A stretch of 33,777 nucleotides of DNA from Pelagibius sp. GTDB lineage: Bacteria > Pseudomonadota > Alphaproteobacteria > Kiloniellales > Kiloniellaceae. Both the position numbers and the translations under genes were made by a program. Below are positions 9,966-17,398 of the stretch, piece by piece (positions within the stretch are counted from its first letter, which is position 1; every line of letters begins with the position of its first letter). The stretch covers positions 1 through 33,777 of the forward strand of contig NZ_JANQKD010000046.1 in NCBI RefSeq assembly GCF_028281305.1, given 5' to 3'. The notes under the pieces are model-generated. The model had not been told where the DNA came from, did no database searches, and saw nothing but the letters and a program-made list of their open reading frames with translations.

Positions 9966-10793
9966 TCAGCTCGTTTCGTCGAGGTCGAGGATGGCGGCGC
10001 CCAGCACCGGGCCGGTGGTGCCGGCCTGGACGATCACGGCACAGCCGCCGCGGCCGTCGCGCTGGGCGGCGGCGAAGTCCAGCGGGAACTCCATCGCCTC
10101 GCCGGTCCAGCGGCCGAGCTTGCGGAACTCCCGCACCACGTTGGCGTTGTGGATCGAGCGGCCGCGGTTCTCGCCGCGCGCCACGTCGGTCTCGTGATCG
10201 TCGTCGAACATCACGAGGTAGACGGTGGCCCCTTCCGGCGGGGCATCGCCGGCCGAAAGCGTGACCTTGCCGCCGCCGTCCTCCACCATCTTCACTTCGA
10301 CAAGGCCCGCCATGTCATTGCGGCGCCGGGCCTCCACCTCGATGGCATCTGCGACCGCGCCCCTGCGGCTGCCCACCACGTCGCGCCGCCCGTCGACCAC
10401 GATCTGCGGGGTGTAGACGTAGCGCAGGCCGAGGGTGCGCGCGTAGTCGCGCTGGCGCTGGGTGTGCGCGGCAGAGGCGAAGGGGTCCTTCCAGCCGATG
10501 TAGTCCCAGTAGTCGACGTGGAAGGAGAGCGCCAGAAGCCCGGGCTGATCGGCCAGTTCGTCCAGCAGGGCATCGGCCGGCGGGCAGGAACTGCAGCCCT
10601 GGGAGGTGAAGAGCTCCACCACCACCGGCCTGCTGTCCGCGCTGTCGGCGGCCAGTTGAAGTGCCGGTTGGAGGGGGTTTGTCCCAGCCGCCTCGGCCAC
10701 AGGCAGCGGCGCCTTGGTGATGGCCTGGCCGGCCCAGACTGCAAGGCCTGCAGCGAGGACGGCGGCTCCGAATACGAACGATTTGCGACCCAT
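9966..10793 (-). CDS. DUF1223 exported thioredoxin-like protein
   Basis: A 275-residue protein of the DUF1223 family. Residues 1-36 are a hydrophobic export signal (SFVFGAAVLAAGLAVWAGQA). The mature part starts a thioredoxin-like fold with VVVELFTSQGCSSCPPAD, giving a CxxC pair at Cys67 and Cys70, then LALSFHVDYWDYIGWKDPFA and YTPQIVVDGR with the cis-Pro expected of the fold. It is probably a periplasmic thiol protein. No physiological partner is known for the family, so a redox role is inferred. The gene stands on the minus strand upstream of the transglutaminase-like gene's end, with a 104-base gap, and is probably transcribed separately. ATG 10793 matches the start of the signal peptide. 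Confidence 0.88.
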   Translation of the reverse strand: MGRKSFVFGAAVLAAGLAVWAGQAITKAPLPVAEAAGTNPLQPALQLAADSADSRPVVVELFTSQGCSSCPPADALLDELADQPGLLALSFHVDYWDYIGWKDPFASAAHTQRQRDYARTLGLRYVYTPQIVVDGRRDVVGSRRGAVADAIEVEARRRNDMAGLVEVKMVEDGGGKVTLSAGDAPPEGATVYLVMFDDDHETDVARGENRGRSIHNANVVREFRKLGRWTGEAMEFPLDFAAAQRDGRGGCAVIVQAGTTGPVLGAAILDLDETS

Positions 10794-10870
10794 GGGCGGG
10801 GACGTTACGGGGCGCCGCGCTCACTGGCTAATCACGTTCTGGTGACGCTGTCCAAGGCAACGCAAGAGGC

Positions 10871-10893
10871 CCTACAGCCTTGAAGGATGTAGG
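10871..10893. terminator. Hairpin after the transglutaminase-like gene
   Basis: CCTACA (10871-10876) pairs with TGTAGG (10888-10893) across an 11-base loop, just beyond the stop at 10898 on the minus strand. No T run follows, so this is a weak terminator call. Confidence 0.3.
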
Positions 10894-10897
10894 AATT

Positions 10898-11791
10898 TCA
10901 GCCTTCTTCGGGCTTGGTCACCTCGACATCCACGGTCATCTCGACGAAGTCCTCCGCCGCGCCGTAGTAGCTGCCCTGCAGGGGCAGCGCCTGGAAGGGT
11001 TCGCGGGCCACGGCGACGCGAATCAGATTGGCGCCGCCCACCTGACCGTTGGTCGGGTCGAACTCGACCCAGCCGGCCCCCGGCAGATAGACCTGCACCC
11101 AGGCGTGGGTGTCGCCGCCGCCTTTGAGGTCGGTATCGGCGGCGCCGCCGATCTCGGTCGCCGGGTCGTAGAGATAGCCGGACACGAAACGGGCGGCGAA
11201 GCCGAGGGCGCGCACGGCCCCCATCATGAAAAGCGCCAGGTCGCGGCAGGTGCCGCTGCCCCGTTCCAGGGTCTCCACCGGCGTCTGCACCCCGAAGGCG
11301 TAGCGCCGTTCGTAGCCGAACTCCGCCTGCACCGCCGTGTTGATCCGCTGCAGCAGGTCCTGGGTGCCGACCGGGCCGCCGTTGTCCAGAAAGCGTTTCA
11401 CCCAGGCGTCGACCTTGCGCTCCGGGTCCGGGTAGTGGCGCTCCACCGAGCGGCCCAGATCGGCGATGTCCTCGGCCGGATAACTGAAGGGATAGGTCTG
11501 GGCGTAGGGCTCGATCGGGAAGTCCGGATAGCTGAGGCCGTAGTGGTCGATGACGATGCGGCTCTCGAAGCGCAGCTCGCTGGCCGCTTCCTGGAAGGAG
11601 GCGATGGTGATGGAGTTGGAGAAGACGTCGTGCATCCAGCGGATCTCGGCCGCCGGCGAGATCGTCAGCGCGGTATCCACCAGCCGGATGTCATGGCTGT
11701 CGCGCGGGCGGAACATCAGGCGATGCTCGCCGAAGGTCACGGGCCGGTGATAGCGGTAGACCGTCGTGTGGCAGACCGACAGCAGGGACAT
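10898..11791 (-). CDS. Transglutaminase-like cysteine peptidase-fold protein
   Basis: A predicted member of the bacterial transglutaminase-like family with the BTLCP-type N-terminal domain (HTTVYRYHRPVTFGEHRLMFRPRDSHD). The catalytic triad is visible: Cys in GSGTCRDLALFMMGAVRALG (residue 182 from this start), His in GGDTHAWVQVYLPGAGW (229) and Asp in EFDPTNG (245). Such proteins are usually predicted amidases or proteases; their substrates are mostly unknown. ATG 11791 (297 residues) opens MSLLSVCHTTVYRY, matching the family start; ATG 11821 would add ten residues. Neither has a strong ribosome-binding site. The protein has no signal peptide, so it is cytoplasmic. Its start lies 180 bases from the divergent AraC-type gene. 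Confidence 0.88.
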   Translation of the reverse strand: MSLLSVCHTTVYRYHRPVTFGEHRLMFRPRDSHDIRLVDTALTISPAAEIRWMHDVFSNSITIASFQEAASELRFESRIVIDHYGLSYPDFPIEPYAQTYPFSYPAEDIADLGRSVERHYPDPERKVDAWVKRFLDNGGPVGTQDLLQRINTAVQAEFGYERRYAFGVQTPVETLERGSGTCRDLALFMMGAVRALGFAARFVSGYLYDPATEIGGAADTDLKGGGDTHAWVQVYLPGAGWVEFDPTNGQVGGANLIRVAVAREPFQALPLQGSYYGAAEDFVEMTVDVEVTKPEEG

Positions 11792-11971
11792 GGGGGCTCG
11801 TCGTGGTGAAGGGCGCGCCATCCTAACGGAAAGAGAGTCCGCCCCTCAAGCGCTGCCGCGGGCTATCGCTCCGCAAAAGCCCATCCCGCGCAGAGCCCAG
11901 GGACCATGTCTTCTGGACAAGTACGGGGCCAGTTCTTATCTGATCGTCCAACTGGAAGGGACTCTTCTGCC

Positions 11972-12922
11972 ATGGACGTTCTGAGCGACATCCTCGACCT
12001 CCTGCAGCTGCGCGGCAGCCTCTACTTCCGCACCGCCTTCTCGCCGCCCTGGTCGGTGGCGGTGCCGCCCTTGGGGCGGGCGGCGCGGTTTCACCTCGCG
12101 GTTCAGGGCGGTTGCCGGGTGCGGGTCGGCAGCGATGCCGAGGTGCGGCTGAATGCCGGCGACCTGATCCTCATTCCCAACGGCAGCGCCCATGTGCTGG
12201 AGGACTTCGAAGCGAACACCCGGCCGGAGGCCGAGCCGGCGCCGTTGGAGCGCGTGCTTCGGGACAGCGGCTTCGGCGGCGAGGGGGTGCTGGTCTTCGG
12301 CGGCGCCGCGCAGGAGGACGCCGCCACCAAGCTGGTCTGCGGTCACTTCACCTTTGCCGAGGGCGTGGACCATCCGCTGCTGCGGTCCCTGCCGCCCTAT
12401 CTGCTGGTGACTGCCGAGCGGCGCGCCCGCAATCCCTGGCTGGATGAACTGATGCGCCTGATCGCCCGGCAGATGTTCGCCGAAGCGCCGGGCATGACCG
12501 CCTCGGTGATCCGCCTCTCTGAAGCGCTGTTCATCGAGGTCGTGCGCAGCTGCGCCGATCAGGACGTGGCCCTGCGCGGCATCCTGACCGCGCTGGGAGA
12601 TCCGCGCATCGGCCGCGCCCTCGGCCTGATGCATCGCCGCCTGGAGCAGGACTGGACCCTGGAGAGCCTGGCGCGGGAAGTGGGCCTTTCGCGCAGCCGC
12701 TTCGCCGAGCAGTTTCAGAGCCTGATGCGCTGCGCGCCCATGGGCTATCTGACCGACCTGCGCCTGGGCAAGGCCAAGGCGCTGCTTGCCAACACCAACG
12801 ACCCGGTCCAGCGCATCGCCCGGCAGGTCGGCTATCACTCGCCGGCCGCCTTCTCGCGCGCCTTCGCCAACCGCTACGGCCACAGCCCGAAAGCTGTCCG
12901 CCAGGTGGAGGTTCCCGCCTAG
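11972..12922 (+). CDS. AraC-family transcriptional regulator with cupin sensor domain
   Basis: A 316-residue regulator. The N-terminal half (about 20-180) is a cupin-type AraC_binding domain (FSPPWSVAVPPLGRAARFHLAVQGGCRVRV, then GDLILIPNGSAHVL, the usual small-molecule pocket). The C-terminal 100 residues hold two helix-turn-helix units: WTLESLAREVGLSRSRFAEQ, then PVQRIARQVGYHSPAAFSRA with GHSPKAVR. ATG 11972 (MDVLSDILDLLQLRG) begins where similarity to the cupin_6 group begins; a longer frame from 11906 would add unrelated residues. These regulators often control adjacent oxidoreductase or detoxification genes. The nearest candidates are the divergent transglutaminase-like gene and the YHS gene downstream, but neither link is shown by the sequence. 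Confidence 0.9.
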   Translation: MDVLSDILDLLQLRGSLYFRTAFSPPWSVAVPPLGRAARFHLAVQGGCRVRVGSDAEVRLNAGDLILIPNGSAHVLEDFEANTRPEAEPAPLERVLRDSGFGGEGVLVFGGAAQEDAATKLVCGHFTFAEGVDHPLLRSLPPYLLVTAERRARNPWLDELMRLIARQMFAEAPGMTASVIRLSEALFIEVVRSCADQDVALRGILTALGDPRIGRALGLMHRRLEQDWTLESLAREVGLSRSRFAEQFQSLMRCAPMGYLTDLRLGKAKALLANTNDPVQRIARQVGYHSPAAFSRAFANRYGHSPKAVRQVEVPA

Positions 12923-12933
12923 TTTTTGCAGTT

Positions 12934-12971
12934 CGTCCGGAAGGCTTTGCGCTATATGCGGTTTCTGGACG
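12934..12971. repeat. Imperfect inverted repeat upstream of the YHS gene
   Basis: CGTCCGGAA (12934-12942) and TTCTGGACG (12963-12971) differ by one base pair and are separated by 20 bases. The pair sits just after the AraC stop codon. It could be a hairpin ending the AraC transcript or an operator for the YHS gene. Confidence 0.35.
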
Positions 12972-13060
12972 ATTTTATTGCCTGAAAGACCTGTTCTCCC
13001 ATATCCGGTTGGACCCGGCGTCTGCCGCGCCGGACCACCGCACACCCAAGGAGAACAGCA

Positions 13061-13564
13061 ATGACCCTATCCCGGAGTCCCCTCTCGAAGCTTGCCCTGG
13101 CCGCTTTGGTCTCGGCCACCCTGGCCGGCGGCATCGCGCCCGCCGAGGCGGCCGACGAAGTGAACGTGGTGCCTGGCTTGTCCATTGCCGGCGCGCCGCT
13201 GGCGCTCCACGGCTACGATCCCGTGGCCTACTTCGCCGATGGCGGGCCGCGCCGCGGCTCCGACAGCCTGGTGCATATTCACGACGGCGCGGCTTACCGC
13301 TTCGCCAGCCAGGCCAACCTCGACCGCTTCAAGCAGGCGCCCGACCGCTATGCGCCGCAGTACGGCGGTTTCTGCGCCTACGGGGTTTCGGTGGGCAAGA
13401 AGTTCGACGGCGATCCCACGCTCTGGAAGATCGACGACGGCAAGCTCTACCTCAATCTCAACGAGGAGATCTACGAGACCTTCCTGAAAGACGTGGACGG
13501 CAACGTCGAGAAGGCCGACCGCAACTGGGACGACATCGAGCACGTCGCCGCCGGCGACCTGTGA
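13061..13564 (+). CDS. Secreted YHS-domain protein
   Basis: A 167-residue exported protein. Residues 1-30 form a Sec signal peptide (KLALAALVSATLAGGIAPAEA-AD). The rest is a YHS domain, a small metal- or copper-associated module: HGYDPVAYF, YRFASQANLDRFKQAPDRYAPQ, and YGGFCAYGVSVGKKFDGDP with the conserved Cys. Proteins of this layout (signal plus HGYDPVAYF-YHS) are common in marine alphaproteobacteria and are often seen near metal or thiol genes, but no reaction is established. The start is secure: AAGGAGA lies about 7 bases before ATG 13061. The gene converges with the beta-propeller gene and is separated from it by a strong hairpin. Confidence 0.9.
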   Translation: MTLSRSPLSKLALAALVSATLAGGIAPAEAADEVNVVPGLSIAGAPLALHGYDPVAYFADGGPRRGSDSLVHIHDGAAYRFASQANLDRFKQAPDRYAPQYGGFCAYGVSVGKKFDGDPTLWKIDDGKLYLNLNEEIYETFLKDVDGNVEKADRNWDDIEHVAAGDL

Positions 13565-13580
13565 GATCGGTGCAGGCTAT

Positions 13581-13601
13581 GGGGAGGGCTCTGCCCTCCC
13601 C
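13581..13601. terminator. Strong hairpin between convergent genes
   Basis: GGGGAGGGC (13581-13589) and GCCCTCCCC (13593-13601) form a perfect 9-bp stem with a 3-base TCT loop in the 54-base gap between the YHS gene and the convergent beta-propeller gene. There is no T tract, but the position suits a shared transcription end. Confidence 0.6.
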
Positions 13602-13618
13602 AAGACCGCAGATGCTCC

Positions 13619-14932
13619 CTAGTTCACCAGCATCGTCGAGTGCGGGCCGTGCGGCACGGCGATGCTTGTGCGGGTCCGAACCAGCTTCGGCTCTGCTCCT
13701 TCCACCAGGCGCCAGAAGTCGATGGAGCCTCCTTCGGCGCCGCCCAGGTGCTGATCGAAATTGACCACCGCGACGTAGCGGCCGGAGGCGTCGAAGGTTG
13801 CGGCCTCCGGCAGAATGCCGTCGAAGTAGTAGGTGCCGACGGTCGTCAGCGCGCCGCTTTGCCTGTCGATGTCGATCAGCGTCAGCGAGGCGTAAGGGGT
13901 ATGCCGCGCGTCTTCCGCCGGCGCGTAGGATACCTCCAGATTGGTGGTGACGGCCCATTCGCCGTCGGGGGAGATCGCAACGCCCTCGGGCGAGGCGCCG
14001 GTCGGCGACCGCCCGACGATCTGATGACGTGGCCCGCGCTCGCCGCCGCCCTCGGCATCGAAGCGGATCGACATGACGTCGCCGTCGACCGCTTCGGTCC
14101 AGATCCCCGGCACATCCGGACCCCAGAAGAGGTTGCCGGTCAGGTAGTAGGCGCCGTCCGGCGTGAAACGCCCCATGAAGGGGTACTTGGAGGTCAGGAC
14201 GGCGTTGCCCCAGGCTTCCAGAGAAACCTCGGCGCCGTCGCGAATCACCCGGGCGAAGTGAACCACCGCCTGGTCGACGGTGTGAATGGCGACGAAGTCG
14301 TTGGTGGGGTGCCATTCCACGTGGCTGATCCGCTGCTCGGCTGCGATCGCCGGCAGGCTGGCATAGCTGACCGCACCCAACGCGTCCTCCTGGCGCTGGA
14401 CGAAGGCGATGCCGCGCCCGTCGGTCTGGTGCAGGGCGACCGCGATGACCGACCCGTCCGGGCTGATGGAGAGGCCGTCGAGACGATTGCCCACGTCCGC
14501 GCTGTCGACCACCCGCGGCGCGGCCGGATCGGAGATGTCGACCAGGATCAGCTGCGTGCCGATCGGCAGGTCCCTGAAGGTCTCGCCGGTGTCGGGGCGC
14601 GGCCCGAAGCTCTCGGAGACGACGGCGAAACGTCCGTCCGGGGTGACGGCGACGGCGGTGGGCGCGCCTGCGACCGAGTTCGAGACCGGTACGCTCGCCA
14701 GCGAGAGATCGTCCAGCGAGAGCACACTCAGGAGGTCGGTGCTTTCGCGCGCGCCGAGCTGTCCGTTGACGTAGGCCGATGCGACCATGTCGCCGTCGTG
14801 AATCGATACGATGGCGCGCCCCTCAAGCCCGGGGAGGCCCGCCGGTTCGGCGCCGGCGGTTCCCTCCACAAGGACCGGGCCGGCCACGAAGGCCAAGGCG
14901 GCAGCGCAAGTCGTCAGGCAAGTGTTTTTCAT
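13619..14932 (-). CDS. Secreted beta-propeller protein
   Basis: A 437-residue exported protein of uncertain function. Residues 1-28 are a signal peptide (CLTTCAAALAFVAGPVLVEGTAGA). The mature protein has repeated propeller-like blades of about 45-60 residues, each with a hydrophobic strand and a SPDG/TPDG turn: AVAVTPDGRFAVVSE, GLSISPDGSVIAVAL, FTPDGAYYLTGN, VAISPDGEWAVTTN and FDASGRYVAVVNF. This suggests a six- or seven-bladed WD40/YVTN/lactonase-like fold. No catalytic residues can be assigned. ATG 14932 follows GGGAAAAGAGA, a fair ribosome-binding site, and starts the signal peptide. The gene diverges from a LysR regulator with an operator-like palindrome between them, so it is probably regulated by that protein. 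Confidence 0.8.
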   Translation of the reverse strand: MKNTCLTTCAAALAFVAGPVLVEGTAGAEPAGLPGLEGRAIVSIHDGDMVASAYVNGQLGARESTDLLSVLSLDDLSLASVPVSNSVAGAPTAVAVTPDGRFAVVSESFGPRPDTGETFRDLPIGTQLILVDISDPAAPRVVDSADVGNRLDGLSISPDGSVIAVALHQTDGRGIAFVQRQEDALGAVSYASLPAIAAEQRISHVEWHPTNDFVAIHTVDQAVVHFARVIRDGAEVSLEAWGNAVLTSKYPFMGRFTPDGAYYLTGNLFWGPDVPGIWTEAVDGDVMSIRFDAEGGGERGPRHQIVGRSPTGASPEGVAISPDGEWAVTTNLEVSYAPAEDARHTPYASLTLIDIDRQSGALTTVGTYYFDGILPEAATFDASGRYVAVVNFDQHLGGAEGGSIDFWRLVEGAEPKLVRTRTSIAVPHGPHSTMLVN

Positions 14933-15039
14933 TCTCTTTTCCCATGGTCTGCATCGCCCGGCAGGGCGGTGCTTTGGTTGCTCCATAGACTGCGACGTGG
15001 GCGGTGGAATGAGGCAGGACAAATTCAAAGTCCGATCCT

Positions 15040-15062
15040 ATTATTCGTAAGAAGCGAATAAT
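15040..15062. promoter_or_regulatory. LysR-type operator palindrome
   Basis: ATTATTCG (15040-15047) and CGAATAAT (15055-15062) are perfect 8-bp arms around a 7-base centre. The core ATTCG-N7-CGAAT contains a T-N11-A LysR box. It lies 26 bases before the LysR start (15088) and 108 bases before the divergent beta-propeller start, as expected for an autoregulating LysR protein that activates its divergent neighbour. Confidence 0.7.
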
Positions 15063-15087
15063 CCTCCTCTATAGATCGGAATTCCGT

Positions 15088-15966
15088 ATGGAGCTGAAGG
15101 CGATCCGCCTGTTCTCGGTGCTGGCCGAGGAGCTGCATTTCGGCCGGGCGGCGCGGCGGGCCGGTGTCACCCAGTCGGTGTTGTCGGTTCAGATCAGGCG
15201 CCTGGAAGACCTTCTGGGCGCCGATCTCTTCATCCGCTCCACGCGCGAAGTGCGCCTCACCGAGGTGGGGGCGGTGTTTCGTGACGAGGCGCTGGGCATC
15301 CTGCGTCGGGTGGATCAGGCGACCCGTGCTGCGAAGGCGGCGGCCTCGGGCAGCGGGCGGCTGATCCGCATCGGCATTACATCGGCAGTCGAGGTCTCCG
15401 GTCTGATGGACAGGATCGCCGCCTTCCGCGCCACGCGCCCGGACATCCAGGTGCTGGTGCGCGAACTGGGCACGGTGGAACAGGAGGCGGCGCTGGGCAG
15501 CGGCGAGATCGACATCGGCATCCTGCATCCGCCGCTCGACCGCCCCGATCTTATCGCGGAGGTGCTGACGGAGGATGTCTTCCTGGCCGTCTTCCACCCG
15601 GACTTCTTCGACATCGGCCGCAAGGCCACCTGGCGGAAGGTCTTTGCTCATCCGCTCGTGTTCTATTCCCGCCGCAGGGCGCCACGCTTTTACGACCGGC
15701 TCATCGCCTTTGCCGAGCATCGGGGGCTGGCGGCGAACATCGTGGTCGAGGCGGAGAGTTTTCTGGCTGCGGTGGCCATGGCGCAGGCGGGGCTGGGCGT
15801 TGCGCTGCTGCCGCAGCAGTTGATCCCCCTGCAGCGCGGCCTCACGGTTCTGCCCCTGCCCGGCAACTGTCCTCTGTCCCTGGTGACGGCTGCCGCGATC
15901 CATGAAAGTCGAGCCAAGGACGTCGCGGTCACGGCCTGCCTAGAGTCCCTCAGTCAAGGCGTCTAG
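15088..15966 (+). CDS. LysR-family transcriptional regulator
   Basis: A 292-residue LysR-type regulator. MELKAIRLFSVLAEELHFGR begins the DNA-binding domain, with the recognition helix in GVTQSVLSVQIRRLEDLLGADLFIRS and the wing TREVRLTEVGAVF. The effector-binding half starts near residue 90 (RIGITSAVEVSGLMDRIAAFR). Its sequence resembles the aromatic-compound and BenM/CatM-like branch only in general outline. ATG 15088 is preceded by a GGA-type ribosome-binding sequence. The 23-base palindrome immediately upstream is its probable operator, shared with the divergent secreted beta-propeller gene. The gene converges with the small membrane protein gene, ending 64 bases away. Confidence 0.92.
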   Translation: MELKAIRLFSVLAEELHFGRAARRAGVTQSVLSVQIRRLEDLLGADLFIRSTREVRLTEVGAVFRDEALGILRRVDQATRAAKAAASGSGRLIRIGITSAVEVSGLMDRIAAFRATRPDIQVLVRELGTVEQEAALGSGEIDIGILHPPLDRPDLIAEVLTEDVFLAVFHPDFFDIGRKATWRKVFAHPLVFYSRRRAPRFYDRLIAFAEHRGLAANIVVEAESFLAAVAMAQAGLGVALLPQQLIPLQRGLTVLPLPGNCPLSLVTAAAIHESRAKDVAVTACLESLSQGV

Positions 15967-16030
15967 CACATCGCCAGCCCGCAGACGACGGACGCTTCAA
16001 GTGCCGTTGAGTATCACGTCCGGCCGGACG

Positions 16031-16315
16031 TCACGGCCCGTTCCTGAACAGCCGGCTGGTGATCGGGCGCGTCATCGAGAGCAGCAGCACAGCGCCGGCG
16101 AAGGCGCCTGCGATCATGCCGGGCTTGTCGAATGCCGGAAAGCTCTGCTCTGCCGCCAGGCCGCCCAGGAACGCCCCGGTTGCACAGATCACGATGTTCA
16201 GAGGCAGGGCGCGCAGCGCATCGCGCAGGTAAATCGCGGCGAGCCAAGCGACGACGTGGCCGATGGTGAGCACGACGATTTGACTCATGGGGTCCATTTG
16301 ATTCAGGAGATCCAT
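16031..16315 (-). CDS. Small membrane protein, GlsB/YeaQ-like
   Basis: A roughly 85-95 residue protein with three hydrophobic segments: IVVLTIGHVVAWLAAIYL, LPLNIVICATGAFLGGLA and MIAGAFAGAVLLLSM. The size and Gly/Ala-rich helices resemble the GlsB/YeaQ/YmgE transglycosylase-associated family, but the match is loose. The start is unclear: in-frame ATGs lie at 16315, 16297 and 16288, and none has a ribosome-binding site. The only strong one, AAAGGAGG, sits upstream of an out-of-frame ATG at 16332. One extra C in the C5 run after that ATG would fuse it to this frame. The gene is divergent from the HU-like gene, with a CtrA-like box between them. Confidence 0.6.
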   Translation of the reverse strand: MDLLNQMDPMSQIVVLTIGHVVAWLAAIYLRDALRALPLNIVICATGAFLGGLAAEQSFPAFDKPGMIAGAFAGAVLLLSMTRPITSRLFRNGP

Positions 16316-16332
16316 TGATCCAGGGGGTCCAT
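16303..16332 (-). other. Nine-codon upstream frame, leader or frameshift scar
   Basis: On the minus strand AAAGGAGG and a 7-base spacer precede ATG 16332. The frame reads MDPLDQWIS and stops at 16303-16305, just before the in-frame starts of the small membrane protein. This may be a translated leader, or the true start of the gene damaged by loss of one C from a homopolymer run. Confidence 0.4.
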
Positions 16333-16509
16333 CGAAAAGCCTCCTTTGGAAGCGTTCGGCTCTCTGCGCCGTGGATGGAACCGCCTTCATTGTCACTGCA
16401 TCGTTTCTCTGCTTCAACAGGCCGAAGGAGAGCGCGTTCGACTGCGCTGAGCGCGATTACGCGTTTTTACGGGCCGTGCATCAAACAAAACGCTGGCCAT
16501 CGCGAACAT

Positions 16510-16525
16510 TTAACGTTTCATTAAC
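16510..16525. promoter_or_regulatory. CtrA-like full binding site
   Basis: TTAACGTTTCATTAAC fits the alphaproteobacterial CtrA consensus TTAA-N7-TTAAC exactly. It is 92 bases before the HU-like gene and about 195 bases before the divergent membrane-protein gene, inside an otherwise gene-free stretch (16333-16616) that is richer in A/T than its surroundings. The regulator itself is not in the window. Confidence 0.5.
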
Positions 16526-16616
16526 CATCGTTTGCGTAAGGAGGCAAAACCCGCTATTTCGGCGGTGTTTCAGTTCGATCCCGTAGTCATGCGGGGCCCA
16601 ACACGAGGGGGAAAAT

Positions 16617-16982
16617 ATGACAGTAACGAAATCCCAGCTTGCCGATGCCTATGCTGCAGCTCTGACCAAGTCGCTCGGCGATGACTGGGGAACAAGTTTC
16701 AGCCGCAGGGATGCAAGCAAGCTGCTCGATGCGCTTTGGCCGGTCATGTCCGACCTGGCGCTGAAGGACACCAGCAAGACGACGCCGGGCTCCGTGCCGA
16801 TGGGCAACCTCGGCCGCCTCAAGATGCGCTACAAGGCGGCCACCAAGGCGCGCAAGGGCACCAACCCCTTCACCGGGGAGCCGACGACCTTCAAGGCCAA
16901 GCCCGCGACCCTGACGCCGCGCTTCACCGCCGGCAAGGCGCTCAAGGACCAGGCCAGCAAGTACTCCAAGAAGCTCAAGTAG
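16617..16982 (+). CDS. HU/IHF-like DNA-binding protein
   Basis: A 121-residue basic protein that looks like a divergent member of the HU/IHF family of nucleoid proteins. The C-terminal half carries the family's beta-arm and tail pattern: GNLGRLKMRYKAATKARKG, then NPFTGEP with the Pro that intercalates DNA, and PRFTAGKALKDQA, which ends HU proteins. The N-terminal helices are unusual and longer (SLGDDWGTSFSRRDASKLLDAL, then a Lys/Thr insert), making it about 30 residues longer than HU. A basic SKYSKKLK tail ends the protein. ATG 16617 has GAGGGGGA just upstream. A CtrA-like box 92 bases upstream suggests cell-cycle control, which is an inference. Hairpins follow the stop codon. Confidence 0.82.
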   Translation: MTVTKSQLADAYAAALTKSLGDDWGTSFSRRDASKLLDALWPVMSDLALKDTSKTTPGSVPMGNLGRLKMRYKAATKARKGTNPFTGEPTTFKAKPATLTPRFTAGKALKDQASKYSKKLK

Positions 16983-16998
16983 CCTGCCGCAGCAGCCG

Positions 16999-17080
16999 CG
17001 CGCCGTTCCGGCGCGTGGTCTTCCATGCGACTGACGTGATGCAGCCCGTACGTTTCGCCCGGGGGAACGCTTCCCCGGGG
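16999..17080. terminator. Two GC-rich hairpins after the HU-like gene
   Basis: CGCGCCG (16999-17005) pairs perfectly with CGGCGCG (17009-17015) around a 3-base loop. A second hairpin at 17058-17080 has CCCGGGGGAA and TTCCCCGGGG arms with one mismatch around CGC. Neither has a clear T tract. They probably end the HU-like transcript. The remainder of 16983-17398 shows no convincing gene. Confidence 0.5.
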
Positions 17081-17343
17081 TGAGCGGCACGGGCGCGTCA
17101 TTCGGCCTTGGCGGCGCTGGCCGGGCTGCCCGGTCGTCCAGAGACCAGGCGATCCTCAAGACCCTCTGCCTTGAAACCCTTTGCGCAGGCCGCCGACAGC
17201 GTGTGATCGTCTGATCCAGTGTCGCGCTTCACCGTTGCAGCGCGCCGGCGGCGGCTGACCCGGAACGGTCATCATTTTCCTGCAGACTCCCTAAAGCCGT
17301 TCGACGTCAAGCCGTGCGACCAGAAGCCATTTGAGCCGAGTCG

Positions 17344-17379
17344 CCGGCCTTTGTTACAGGACCGGCCTTTGTTACAGGA
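17344..17379. repeat. Perfect 18-bp tandem duplication
   Basis: CCGGCCTTTGTTACAGGA occurs twice in direct tandem, just before the phosphatase gene start (17399). The preceding 40 bases carry looser AAGCC-type repeats of about 15 bases (near 17293-17334). The pattern suggests local slippage in a leader region. Confidence 0.9.
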
Positions 17380-17398
17380 ACTAAAAAGCGGAGACGCG

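Noticed and set aside
17219..17398. N-terminal extension of the phosphatase (MSRFTVAARR...)
   Set aside because: It has no ribosome-binding site, consists of repeated Lys/Pro-rich residues and tandem DNA repeats, and family similarity starts after 17399.
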